Assembly: GCA_030603495.1 (NCBI GenBank)
Contig: JAUVXR010000027.1
Location: forward strand, 1-36,094
Source of the DNA: a bacterium
GTDB taxonomy: Bacteria > Armatimonadota > Zipacnadia > Zipacnadales > Zipacnadaceae
DNA length: 36,094 nucleotides
Direction of reading: 5' to 3'
Shown here piece after piece: positions 26,323-33,126 of this stretch; position 1 is the stretch's first letter; every line of letters starts with the position of its first letter. The translations under genes and the position numbers were made by a program. Under the pieces are notes generated by a model. The model searched no databases and was not told the DNA's origin. It was given only the letters and a program-made list of their open reading frames with translations.

Positions 26323-27543
26323 GTGCCAATTGACCCCGTAGTTCAGCCAACTACTGACGCTGCCAGCCGGAAGCGGCGGCATTTGCTGCTTCTGGTTGGT
26401 ATGTTCTACCTCATCTTTGCCGGTGCCGGGGCCCAGCAGCTTTACCTGGTGCCATATCTGCGCCAGGTTACCTCGTGGACGGGGCTGCGCTGCGCCTTGG
26501 TCCTGGCCGTCGTCTATACCACAATGATGGTCTTTCGGGTGGGCAACGTCTACCTGCTGCGGCGCTGGCCGGACTGGAAGTGGACGATGGCCGGAGCATT
26601 GACCTACTTCCTCTTTCCGGTCGGCATGTTTCTGATGGCCTACCTGCCGAGCTATGCTCTAGCACTGGCCTTCGCGGCGCTTTGGGGCTGGGGAGCTGCA
26701 GCAATGTGGGGCGGCACGACGATGCAGATACTGGCGCTGACCGAAGGTATCCGGAGTCGGCATGGCCTGGGTATAGGTCTGCTGCACGCGGGAAGTCACG
26801 CCGGCTGGTTCAGCGGCGTAATCGTCCTAGGACTGGTCTTCGCCCACGCCAGCGCCCGCCCCGGACTGCTCTATGCTACCGCCGCCGGTATCACGCTGAT
26901 TGCTCTGCTGCCGGCTCTGGCACTGCCCCGGAGTGCCGAGGTCACGATCGCCCCTCCCCACCGGGAAATGCTTTGGGAGATTATCAGCCGCCCCAATGCA
27001 CTCATTGCGATGTTCCTGCTGGGCAGTTCAGCGCTGGCCTCTGGGCTAATGCTGGGGGCGTTTGCCGACTACGTAAGATTGGAGTACGGCGTCGGCTACA
27101 TCTGGCTCACAGCGATGTTCTTCCCCGGGGTGCGCATTGTCCTGGCCTTCCTGAGCGGTGTGCTCTCCGACCTGGGGGGGCGTGCGCCGGTGCTTTCGGT
27201 CAGCTTCCTGCTGGCGGCGGCGGGATGTGCCACGGCGGTCGTCTGGCACAGCCCGGCAGCACTGGCTCTCACTGCCGCTCTCCTGGGGTTACTCAACGGT
27301 GCCGTGCCGGTCGTCAGCGCTTCTCTAGTTGGTGACTCGGCCGAACGCAAGCGCCGGCCGCTGGTATATGGGACCATCTTCACTGCCGCCGACTTCGGTG
27401 GGGTCGTGGGGCTGATTCTAAGCCGCGTTGTAGGCGGCGCGGCGGCGAACCTGGAGACAAGCTTCATCATCTTCGCCGTGCTATTCACAGTTTGCGCAGG
27501 TATATCCGCCCTGCTCCAGCACTATGCCCAACAACGGCTCTAA
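26323..27543 (+). CDS. Major facilitator superfamily transporter
   Basis: A 406-residue protein with 12 hydrophobic segments in two six-helix halves, joined by a charged loop near residue 205-225. The first half has QQLYLVPYLRQVTSWTG, and the loop between helices 2 and 3 (VGNVYLLRRWPDWKW) is a divergent form of the MFS GxxxDRxGRR motif. A clearer version occurs in the second half, GVLSDLGGRAPVL. The protein belongs to a general MFS clade and its substrate cannot be read from sequence. The start is GTG 26323; GGAGAG lies 14 bases upstream, further than ideal, and no better start is seen. It probably shares a message with argG, which leaves citrulline, arginine or an unrelated metabolite as possible cargo. 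Confidence 0.85.
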   Translation: MPIDPVVQPTTDAASRKRRHLLLLVGMFYLIFAGAGAQQLYLVPYLRQVTSWTGLRCALVLAVVYTTMMVFRVGNVYLLRRWPDWKWTMAGALTYFLFPVGMFLMAYLPSYALALAFAALWGWGAAAMWGGTTMQILALTEGIRSRHGLGIGLLHAGSHAGWFSGVIVLGLVFAHASARPGLLYATAAGITLIALLPALALPRSAEVTIAPPHREMLWEIISRPNALIAMFLLGSSALASGLMLGAFADYVRLEYGVGYIWLTAMFFPGVRIVLAFLSGVLSDLGGRAPVLSVSFLLAAAGCATAVVWHSPAALALTAALLGLLNGAVPVVSASLVGDSAERKRRPLVYGTIFTAADFGGVVGLILSRVVGGAAANLETSFIIFAVLFTVCAGISALLQHYAQQRL

Positions 27544-27575
27544 ACACACCGTAACAGGTTGCCGTCTGTCTGTAG

Positions 27576-27605
27576 GGGCGGATGTTGCCACGGCAACATC
27601 CGCCC
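27576..27605. terminator. Perfect 14-bp palindrome between convergent genes (bidirectional terminator or mobile palindrome)
   Basis: GGGCGGATGTTGCC (27576-27589) and GGCAACATCCGCCC (27592-27605) form a perfect 14-bp stem separated by two bases. It sits between the stop codons of the MFS gene and the convergent sugar kinase. No T tract follows on either side. The opening GTAGGGGCG and closing CGCCC are shared with a second palindrome at 32180-32206, so this may be a member of an interspersed palindrome family that also acts as a transcription barrier. Confidence 0.65.
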
Positions 27606-27615
27606 AGTTGCACGC

Positions 27616-28558
27616 TCATCGCATAAAGCTCTCGACCTCCGCGCGGAAGGATGCCCCTTCCATAGGTCCCTGCTTGGTAGCCCCCAACGCGCCGCAGGCG
27701 TTGGCCAGCCGTCCGACTTCTTCGAGCGGCAAGCCTTCGGTAAGGCCAACGACAAACCCGGCGTCAAAGCAGTCGCCCGCGCCCGTGGGATCCACCGCCT
27801 CCACCTCAAATCCGGAGACTGGAATTACACCGTCGGCACTGAATACAGCGCAACCCTCAGCACCGCGCTTGAGGGCGACATACGCGGCACCCCGATCAAG
27901 CAGCGTCTGGCAAGCATCTTCTGGGCCTTCTACGCCGCTGAGAATCTCGGCTTCAGGGCCGCTGGGCAGGATAAGCGACGCCACTTCGACGACAGGCGCA
28001 CATACCTCCCGCAGCGCTTCTTCGCCGCCCAGCAGCTCCGGCCGTAGGTTCGGATCGAAGGAGATCTGCACCCCAGTTTCGTACGCCAATCGTACCGCCT
28101 GGTAACATGCCTCCTGCACTCGCCCTCCGGCCGCCAACGACGACCCAGCGATATGCAGCCAGCGTGCGTTGGCGAAGTAATCAGCGTCGGGCATAGGCAA
28201 CTGCCCGGCCGCGGAGTTGCCCATGTGAAAGATGAACCTGCGACTGCCGTCGGCGAAGTAGGTAACAAAGGCCACGCCTGTAGCGATGCCCTCAACCTGG
28301 GCGATGCGGCTGGTATCCACCCCATCAGCCTCGAACCGATCCAGCAGGCACTTGCCGAAATCGTCCGCGCCTACTGCGCCGATGAACCCGACGCTATGTC
28401 CCAGCCGGGCAACCTGGTCGGCAAAGATAAAAGATAGCGGGCGCACCAATAGGGAAGGGCCCGACGAAATCCGCGGGCTTGTCCAGGGGGCTGTCTACTT
28501 CCTGGCGCATAATCTCGACGAGCAATGCACCAATTGACACCACTTCCGGCGCAGCCAT
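27616..28558 (-). pseudogene. PfkB-family carbohydrate kinase, frameshifted by a 7-bp duplication
   Basis: A ribokinase/PfkB-type sugar kinase in two frames. The N-terminal frame starts at ATG 28558 (GGAGGAGTGA upstream) and reads APEVVSIGALLVEIMRQE, then FVGPFPIGAPAIF. The remaining 270 residues continue in another frame at FADQVARLGHSVGFIGAVGADDFG. They include HIAGSSLA, SFDPNLRPELLGGEEA and AVDPTGAGDCFDAGF, where GAGD is the anion hole and its Asp is the catalytic base. The shift is caused exactly by a tandem copy of TATCTTT; removing one copy restores an uninterrupted protein of about 311 residues, the normal size, reading APAIFADQVARLG. The rest shows no decay. Either the gene is a very young pseudogene, or switched by slippage, or the assembly is wrong here. 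It is the second gene after the phosphatase. Confidence 0.88.
28423..28436 (-). repeat. Perfect 7-bp tandem duplication in the sugar kinase gene
   Basis: AAAGATA occurs twice in direct succession on the plus strand (28423-28429 and 28430-28436), which is TATCTTT twice in the coding strand. It adds 7 bases and shifts the kinase frame after codon 42. Tandem heptamers of this kind arise and revert by slipped-strand mispairing. Confidence 0.9.
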
Positions 28559-28579
28559 TGTCGTTCTCACTCCTCCGAT

Positions 28580-29692
28580 CTAATCCGCCATCGAGTCATC
28601 CCGCGCCCCATGAGTAACCGTGAATTGATCGAGCGCCTTCAGTTGATCAGTGAGGAAAGTAATTTTCAGTTCGTCTCGACTAACGTCGACGCGCGCAAAG
28701 CCCAGCGAGGAAGCGGCGAACTGACGATACGGATTGGGATTGATTCCGACCGGGTACAAGGGCGCGCCGCCGGTGCCGAGCGTTATGTAGTGCACGCCCC
28801 CGTGCAGCGAACGCTCGTAAAGATGATCGTGCCCCACGAAGACCGCGGCCACCCCGTTATTCTCCAGCAGGGGACACCACTGCTCCTGAATCGTCTGGTT
28901 ACCTCCATGCGGGCCGGACGAGAACGGCGGATGGTGGAAGAATGCAAAACGCCAGTCCACGCCCTCGGGCCTGGGCTGGGCCAGTTGCACGCGTAGCCAC
29001 TCAGTCTGCTCAGCGATACGTCGGCAGCTATCCAAAGCGAAAAACTGGCAGTTGCCGAAGGTGAAGGTGTACCACTCGCTCTGGTAATCGCCTCCGCCAT
29101 TGGGTATGGGCAGCAGTTCGTAGTAAAGCCGCGAGTTGTCCTCGTGATTGCCCAAAGAACCATAAAAGGGCAGATTCCGTGCGAAGGCACCAATTACCGG
29201 GAAGAAATGGTACCACTGCTCCAGGACTTCGCCGCTTCCCACTAAGTCACCGGTGTGCAAGATGAGACGGGGGTTGACGTTCGGCATCGCCGCCACCACC
29301 AAGCGGTGTTTGTCGGGGCGGCTGCGGGTATCGCCGTAGGCGGTGAAGGTCCACTGGGCGAGCCAGGGCACCGGCGTCCTGAGCCGGTGCGGACCAATGC
29401 TGGCCGATTCGTCCCCGGCGCTCGCCTTGACCGTATACCAGTATGTCGTCCCCGCCGATAGCCCCTGCACCCGCACTCGATGGGTGCGGGCCGGTCCACC
29501 TTTGCCGATCTTTTCTCCCTTTATCTCGACCCACGCCACCGAGGGCTCGTTGGTATGCCAGGTGAGCAATACAGAATTGGGAGTCAGATCCCCCAGGGTT
29601 GGACCCATGTCTATCTTAAGCGCAGCAGCATAAGCCGGCGCCAGTATGCATAGCGCTAGCGTGCCCCAGGTTAGACATCTGCCTTTAGTCAT
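28580..29692 (-). CDS. Secreted purple-acid-phosphatase-like metallophosphoesterase
   Basis: A 370-residue protein. Residues 1-24 form a signal peptide. Residues 27-105 make a fibronectin-III-like purple-acid-phosphatase N-terminal domain (GPTLGDLTPNSVLLTWHTNEPS, VRVQGLSAGTTYWYTV). The calcineurin-like catalytic domain follows with all metal motifs: AYGDTR (Asp121), HTGDLVGSG (Asp149), GNHED (Asn182, His183), FFHHPP (His253/254) and GHDHLYER (His288, His290). It should hydrolyse phosphomonoesters or related substrates outside the cytoplasm. ATG 29692 has GAGGGAGA 6 bases upstream. A consensus promoter with a C9 spacer tract lies 50-80 bases upstream. The sugar kinase gene follows 21 bases downstream, so the phosphatase and kinase form an operon. 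Confidence 0.88.
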   Translation of the reverse strand: MTKGRCLTWGTLALCILAPAYAAALKIDMGPTLGDLTPNSVLLTWHTNEPSVAWVEIKGEKIGKGGPARTHRVRVQGLSAGTTYWYTVKASAGDESASIGPHRLRTPVPWLAQWTFTAYGDTRSRPDKHRLVVAAMPNVNPRLILHTGDLVGSGEVLEQWYHFFPVIGAFARNLPFYGSLGNHEDNSRLYYELLPIPNGGGDYQSEWYTFTFGNCQFFALDSCRRIAEQTEWLRVQLAQPRPEGVDWRFAFFHHPPFSSGPHGGNQTIQEQWCPLLENNGVAAVFVGHDHLYERSLHGGVHYITLGTGGAPLYPVGINPNPYRQFAASSLGFARVDVSRDELKITFLTDQLKALDQFTVTHGARDDSMAD

Positions 29693-29741
29693 ATCTATCT
29701 CCCTCGCCTATCATCGAGACTGTTGTAAGAGATGCCTTCTT

Positions 29742-29769
29742 ATTATAGCGGGGGGGGGCTTGCTGTCAA
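29742..29769 (-). promoter_or_regulatory. Consensus promoter with C9 tract in spacer (phosphatase-kinase operon)
   Basis: On the minus strand TTGACA (29769-29764), a 16-base spacer and TATAAT (29747-29742), both perfect consensus boxes. The spacer is GCAAG, nine C, GC. A homopolymer of nine between the boxes means that slippage would change their spacing from the present 16 to values that weaken or improve the promoter. Confidence 0.75.
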
Positions 29770-29840
29770 GGAGCGGTTGTGCTAGAATCATCACGAGTTC
29801 TGGAAACTTCATCGGTTGGTGATTGGAGCATACTGTTCTC

Positions 29841-29865
29841 TTGACATCAGCCCCCCTGCTATAGT
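29841..29865 (+). promoter_or_regulatory. Promoter-like site with C6 tract and short spacer (propeller hydrolase gene)
   Basis: On the plus strand TTGACA (29841-29846), TCAG, six C, TGC, then TATAGT (29860-29865). The spacer is only 13 bases, too short for an active sigma-70 promoter. The arrangement mirrors the divergent promoter 72 bases away, which has TTGACA, GCAAG, nine C, GC, TATAAT. Three or four more C residues here would give a 16-17 base spacer. It lies 54 bases before the start codon. Confidence 0.4.
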
Positions 29866-29918
29866 AGAAAATGACTCTTGCACCAGTCTCCATGAGAAAA
29901 CGCCAAAGGAGCCGAACC

Positions 29919-31523
29919 ATGACGACTTCAGTAGTCTCGCTTGCATTGTTGCTAGTATCGCTCCTCGTCTGTTGGGCAAACGGTGAGCCAATCGATGTGG
30001 GCTCGCGCAAACAACTGTTCGTCGATAAGGAACTCATTGAATCATCCAATAACATTCACTTGACAATGAATCCTCCGAGAAAAGCCGGGATAGCGTTTGA
30101 AGCCGAAGGCCCCTTGGAGAATCTACAGATCGGCTATCCCCAAGTGATGGAAGTTGACGGCGCCTATCGACTTTACTACAGCGCTTACGGATGGGATCCC
30201 GAGAGAGAAAGGATAACGTACGCCCAGTGCGTACGAACAAGCCGGGACGGCATCAAATGGGAGCGCCCGAAGCTTAGAAAGATAGATGGAATAGGCTGGA
30301 CAAACAGTATCGGCGTTGGTTGCGACGGTGCTGTGTTCTTGGATCCGAAAGCAGAAGATGGATTTAGGTTCAAATGGTTCGGTAGAACGAAAAACCCCTC
30401 CATATATGGTTCGGAAGACGGACTGACTGGCTGGAAAAGTCTCTATCCTGCCTTTTCCTTCGGCGCCGACAGCCAGAATCAGGCGTTTTACGACGAAGAA
30501 CGCAATGAGTATGTGGCCTATCTTCGAGGATGGACTCGCAATGGAATTCGAACCATCGTTAGAGGACACACCAAAGAGTTAGGAAAACCCTGGCCTTTCC
30601 GGGAGATCGCTAACCCGTTCATGAAGGCTCCTAACCACGAACTCCCAATGATAACCGACGAACTGCCCACGGTACTGGCAATGGATAGCGACGACCCGTA
30701 CGCAACCGATTTGTATAATCCATCCGTTACGAAGTATCCTTGGGCCAAGAGGGTATACCTGGCCTTTCCCAGCGCCTATTTCCATCTGCCACAATATCCT
30801 CTGGAGAAAACACCTGATCGGTCAGAGTTCAGCGATGAAATGGCGCACCGTCCGGGGGCCTCCGGCCAGTTGCGGTGGGTGAACGAGGCGGCCATCGCGA
30901 AGATACCCAAGAACATTAACTTGACATACACCGCAGGCCCCCTGGACATCCAGATGGCAATAAGCCGCGATGGCATCAACTGGCATCGCCCTTACCGCGC
31001 ACCCTATGTCAGACTGGGCATAGAGACGGAGAGAGACTCCAATATGTTGTTTATGGCGGTCGGGATGATCCGGCGCGGCGCTTACATTTATCAATACTAC
31101 GCAGGCTTCCACACCGACCACGGCGACTGGACCGGCCAGCCGAGAGAGCCCGGGAATGTGATATGTCGGCTGGTCCAGAGACTCGATGGCTTCGTGTCTC
31201 TCGATGGCGACTATAAGGGTGGCCAGTTTACAACTGTACCGTTACGATTTGATGGTTCTCATCTGGAACTCAATGTCGACACTTCAGCGCTGGGGGCTGT
31301 TGTCGTTGAGATTCAAGATGAAAACGGTATACCCCTACACGGCTTTGCCGCGAACGATTGTGACATTGTCTATGGGAATCGGATTGACATGCCGGTCACT
31401 TGGAATCAGCAGAGCAACCTGAGGTCGTTGTCCGGCCGTGTTGTCAAACTTCGATTCGTTATGCGCGGCAGTAAACTCTATGCCTTTCAGTTCAAGAAAG
31501 ACAAGCCGAGTGTCGAACGGTAA
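29919..31523 (+). CDS. Secreted glycosyl-hydrolase-like five-bladed propeller protein (GH32/43-like)
   Basis: About 534 residues. After a hydrophobic leader ending in CWANGEP it shows IDVGSRKQLFVDKELIESS and LTMNPPRKAG, the standard opening of planctomycete-type secreted hydrolase-like propellers. Repeated blade motifs follow: YRLYYSAYG, CVRTSRDGIKWERP, GSEDGLTGWKSL and MAISRDGINWHRPY. The C-terminal 110 residues are a beta sandwich (LRFDGSHLELNVDTS) as in GH32-like proteins. Catalytic residues cannot be assigned with confidence. ATG 29919 has AAAGGAG 7 bases upstream; an in-frame ATG at 29892 would add MRKRQRSRT, a better basic n-region, but has no ribosome site. The gene is AT-richer than the left part of the window and is divergent from the phosphatase gene. 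Confidence 0.8.
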   Translation: MTTSVVSLALLLVSLLVCWANGEPIDVGSRKQLFVDKELIESSNNIHLTMNPPRKAGIAFEAEGPLENLQIGYPQVMEVDGAYRLYYSAYGWDPERERITYAQCVRTSRDGIKWERPKLRKIDGIGWTNSIGVGCDGAVFLDPKAEDGFRFKWFGRTKNPSIYGSEDGLTGWKSLYPAFSFGADSQNQAFYDEERNEYVAYLRGWTRNGIRTIVRGHTKELGKPWPFREIANPFMKAPNHELPMITDELPTVLAMDSDDPYATDLYNPSVTKYPWAKRVYLAFPSAYFHLPQYPLEKTPDRSEFSDEMAHRPGASGQLRWVNEAAIAKIPKNINLTYTAGPLDIQMAISRDGINWHRPYRAPYVRLGIETERDSNMLFMAVGMIRRGAYIYQYYAGFHTDHGDWTGQPREPGNVICRLVQRLDGFVSLDGDYKGGQFTTVPLRFDGSHLELNVDTSALGAVVVEIQDENGIPLHGFAANDCDIVYGNRIDMPVTWNQQSNLRSLSGRVVKLRFVMRGSKLYAFQFKKDKPSVER

Positions 31524-31770
31524 CTGTGATCCAGGCGGCCCAGGCCGGACTGTGTCTGCTATCGCCCAAGAGCTGTCAGGCTTGCTTGATTCGGGGCACA
31601 ATCCCCGTCAGAAGTCTTCCAACCTCGGGTCTTGTTAGCTAAATCATCCGCAGCAGGAGGAATCAGTGCAGGAGACAGAGAATGCTAAGCATAGCAACAA
31701 AGCATATGGGGAATCCCAGACAATGTGTGCCGTTAATACCGTTGAGGTCTCACTGGCAGAATAGAAGAAA

Positions 31771-31858
31771 GAAGGGAGAGGGTAACACCTTCTGCGGGGG
31801 AACCCTTTTCTGAAGAAAGTGGGTTCCCCCGCACCCCCTCCCCAAAGACTTTTCATAG
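31771..31858. repeat. 88-base hairpin repeat, copy A
   Basis: It begins GAAGGGAGAGGGTAAC and ends CAAAGACTTTTCATAG. Its core is a perfect 13-bp inverted repeat, TGCGGGGGAACCC and GGGTTCCCCCGCA, around a loop CTTTTCTGAAGAAAGT that itself can pair. Copy B at 31918-32005 has the same length, order and ends. Confidence 0.85.
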
Positions 31859-31917
31859 CGCGCAGGCCGCTGCGGTCACAAGGCCGACCATACCAGTCTG
31901 CGCTTCCCGTTCAAGAG

Positions 31918-32005
31918 AGAGGGGAGAGGGTAACGGCTTTTGCGGGAAACCCGCTTTTTGAAAAAAGCCGGTTCCCCGCACCCCTCCGGCAAAAACTTTC
32001 AATAG
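31918..32005. repeat. 88-base hairpin repeat, copy B
   Basis: The same layout as copy A: GGGGAGAGGGTAAC, TGCGGG and AACCCGC, a CTTTTTGAAAAAAG loop, GGTTCCCCGCA, then CAAAAACTTTCAATAG. Where the stem differs from copy A, several changes keep pairing potential. A fragment TTGCGCGGGGGAACC at 32023-32037 looks like the left arm of a third copy. Confidence 0.85.
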
Positions 32006-32116
32006 TAAGGGGCGGACAATAGCTTGCGCGGGGGAACCGCGGTTGGACGCCAGCACACAGACAGGATAGGAACAGGTTCAGAAACAGGATAACAGCGGAA
32101 CGGGCTACGGCGGAGG

Positions 32117-32143
32117 GCAGGCGCGAGAGGATATCGCGCCTGC
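32117..32143. repeat. 10-bp perfect palindrome
   Basis: GCAGGCGCGA (32117-32126), loop GAGGATA, TCGCGCCTGC (32134-32143). A perfect inverted repeat in the repeat nest, without a T tract; unrelated in sequence to the 88-base repeats. Confidence 0.7.
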
Positions 32144-32179
32144 AATGAGGGGGAACTGCAGGGCCGATCAACGAGAACC

Positions 32180-32206
32180 GTAGGGGCGCTGATTGCCGCG
32201 CCCTAC
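32180..32206. repeat. GTAGGGGCG-type palindrome, second copy
   Basis: GTAGGGGCG, ten bases, CGCCCTAC: an almost perfect palindrome with one unpaired G. It shares its opening GTAGGGGCG and its CGCCC end with the palindrome at 27572-27605, while the centres differ. This suggests a family defined by its ends. Confidence 0.6.
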
Positions 32207-32228
32207 AGGAGGGGACAGGGCACCCGTG

Positions 32229-32288
32229 CCTGCCGTTGCACCTGCCACTATACCTGCTGTTGCACCTGTCGCTATACCTGCCGTTATT
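32229..32288 (+). repeat. Five tandem 12-base units
   Basis: Five consecutive dodecamers beginning CCTG: CCTGCCGTTGCA, CCTGCCACTATA, CCTGCTGTTGCA, CCTGTCGCTATA and CCTGCCGTTATT. Units alternate between GTTGCA and RCTATA endings, so the true period is 24 bases. The array lies 59 bases before the HEPN gene start. Confidence 0.85.
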
Positions 32289-32346
32289 CTGATTGACAGC
32301 AACCGGCGCACAGGCGTAGACTGGGGGCGAGGAGGTGTTGGCGAAC

Positions 32347-33087
32347 GTGAAGCGGATGCCACCGGACGGGTCGGACAACTACAATCAACTTGATAATGTA
32401 TATACCTCTTTGAATCACGCGGCTCTTACGTCACCCGAGACGGAGTTGAATTTTCTTGCGGATTTTCTCGGGACGACAGAGCGATGGATCGATGTCGAAC
32501 TGCCTAAAAGGCACGCAGCAGCGGAAAAACTTAGCCAAGCTATGGAAGCCCGAGGTGATAACAACTATTGGGCGGGACTTCGCGAGCAGATTGCACGGGA
32601 CGAGGCGGGAGTGGTGGGACTTGAATTTCCCAGAATTCTGTATGGAAGTGTAATCATTTCGGCCCACACACTTATGGAACGCGGCCTGTGTCGTCTTCTA
32701 TCGCTCTATCGGGTACTGTGCGACAAGCCAGCGGAACAGGCGCGGGGTCTGTGCAAGATAGCCAAGCAACTCGACGACCTGTGGAGCAAAGGTTGGCCGC
32801 GCCTCCGGGAGACCGCAGAATGGCAGCGGATGAGGCAGTGGACTGAGGTGCGCAATGCCCTTGCCCACGCCAGCGGGTACGTGCCCGAGGAAGACACTGT
32901 TGCACGTCTTAAGAAAGACCTCGGTGTAGAATTTCAGAAGGCGGACATGGGACTGAACGGGGAGTGGGAGATCCAATTGACCGCCGACAACTGTCTCGCT
33001 ATGTTCAATGATATAATGAGGGTTTTCAATTGGCTGCAGATGCGAGAGGACAAGCATAAGGCAAGACGTAGTGGAGAGAGACAATGA
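32347..33087 (+). CDS. HEPN-domain protein next to DNA methyltransferase
   Basis: About 246 residues, almost entirely alpha-helical. The segment QWTEVRNALAHASGYV contains Arg169 and His174 as R-x4-H, the signature of HEPN domains that act as RNases or partner with nucleotidyltransferases. It is preceded by helices IISAHTLMERGLCRLLSLYRVL and LCKIAKQLDDLW, as in HEPN bundles such as the MAE_28990/MAE_18760 type. The N-terminal 95 residues have no recognised motif. GTG 32347 is chosen because GGAGG lies 11 bases upstream; GTG 32335 and ATG 32356 are in-frame alternatives. The methyltransferase gene starts 39 bases later on the same strand, suggesting a joint defence role. No second toxin or antitoxin gene is seen. 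Confidence 0.75.
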   Translation: MKRMPPDGSDNYNQLDNVYTSLNHAALTSPETELNFLADFLGTTERWIDVELPKRHAAAEKLSQAMEARGDNNYWAGLREQIARDEAGVVGLEFPRILYGSVIISAHTLMERGLCRLLSLYRVLCDKPAEQARGLCKIAKQLDDLWSKGWPRLRETAEWQRMRQWTEVRNALAHASGYVPEEDTVARLKKDLGVEFQKADMGLNGEWEIQLTADNCLAMFNDIMRVFNWLQMREDKHKARRSGERQ

Positions 33088-33126
33088 AGCCCCAACGCAT
33101 AGTAGCACAGAGAGGGGGGTGAGGTC

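Larger units (their letters stand above)
31524..32346. other. 0.8-kb gene-free repeat nest
   Basis: No convincing gene. The first 240 bases show nothing I can name. From 31771 onward there are two copies of an 88-base hairpin repeat, a fragment of a third (32022-32044), a 10-bp perfect palindrome, a GTAGGGGCG-type palindrome and a 12-base tandem repeat, each listed separately. Open frames through the area merely translate the repeats. The segment separates the propeller hydrolase from the HEPN/methyltransferase genes. Confidence 0.7.

Noticed and set aside
26475-27335. 286-codon plus-strand frame within the MFS gene
   Set aside because: Out-of-frame shadow of the transporter, rich in Arg, Gly and Ala as expected from GC-rich codons.
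29748-29763. G9/C9 tract as a simple sequencing artefact
   Set aside because: Cannot be excluded, but the boxes on both sides give a valid 16-base spacer with the tract as written, so it is kept as a finding with a read check.
31819-32022. 67-codon plus-strand frame across the hairpin repeats
   Set aside because: It only translates the repeat copies; no ribosome site or domain.
32229-32288. 12-base tandem array considered as a CRISPR array
   Set aside because: Units are directly adjacent with no spacers, far too short for CRISPR, and no cas genes are present.
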